A stretch of 34,116 nucleotides of DNA, from positions 1 to 34,116 of the forward strand of contig JABFRG010000186.1 in the NCBI GenBank assembly GCA_013141295.1, given 5' to 3'. The DNA comes from Polyangiaceae bacterium. GTDB taxonomy: Bacteria; Myxococcota_A; Polyangia; Polyangiales; Polyangiaceae. The position numbers and the translations under genes were made by a program. Of the stretch, positions 33,978 through 34,116 are shown one piece after another. Position 1 is the first letter of the stretch, and the number at the start of each line of letters is the position of its first letter. Under the pieces are notes generated by a model. It saw nothing but the letters and a program-made list of their open reading frames with translations, was not told where the DNA came from and did no database searches.

Positions 33978-34116
33978 CCTAAGAAACAGGGCGGCGAACC
34001 CACTCCGTTTCAGTTGAACGAAGCCGCTGCGCGGCGGTGGTTTCGGCATGCGCCAGGTCCCAGCACGAATGAGCGCCATGCGGTCTCCTTGTCTCAGCGA
34101 CGCCCGTTCGCGGCGC

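Noticed and set aside
1-34116. Prophage, transposon, integron, CRISPR, rRNA or tRNA genes
   Set aside because: No integrase/transposase motifs, repeat-spacer arrays, or RNA gene signatures seen by eye; tRNAscan/Infernal would be needed to exclude small RNAs

Overview
GC-rich bacterial chromosomal window with a gene style typical of myxobacteria/Polyangia: many predicted lipoproteins, a PEGA-type kinase tail, Cys-rich D-x-D-C proteins and VWA lipoproteins. I support about 27 CDSs. I see no rRNA, tRNA, CRISPR array or transposase. Recognisable products: PEGA-domain C-terminus, M15-like peptidase (HxxGxAxD + ExWH), OB-fold lipoprotein, GT-C-like membrane protein, secreted adenosine deaminase-like lipoprotein, a protein with a 40-residue acidic tract, WGR+DUF4240-like protein, SUKH-like protein, PhnB-like VOC protein, DUF899 protein, GH28 polygalacturonase followed by a tandem CBM21-like lipoprotein, membrane-fused spermidine-synthase-like protein, and a DsbA-fold lipoprotein lacking CxxC. 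The best candidate for an undescribed system is on the minus strand at 23.1-33.9 kb: a 2-TM K+-channel-like protein with an SVGYS filter, a YqiJ/NfeD-like OB-fold membrane protein, a YqiK/flotillin-like protein, and an 1847-aa AAA+ ATPase with a C-terminal PilZ-like domain. Two plus-strand secreted-protein genes interrupt this set. In non-coding DNA I found a 20-bp dyad GTGCGCTNNCGNNAGCGCAC at three loci, two of them in divergent promoter regions. A second ~33-bp repeat occurs three times in one orientation, 89-105 bp upstream of minus-strand gene starts. All functional calls come from motif reading only; no searches were run.
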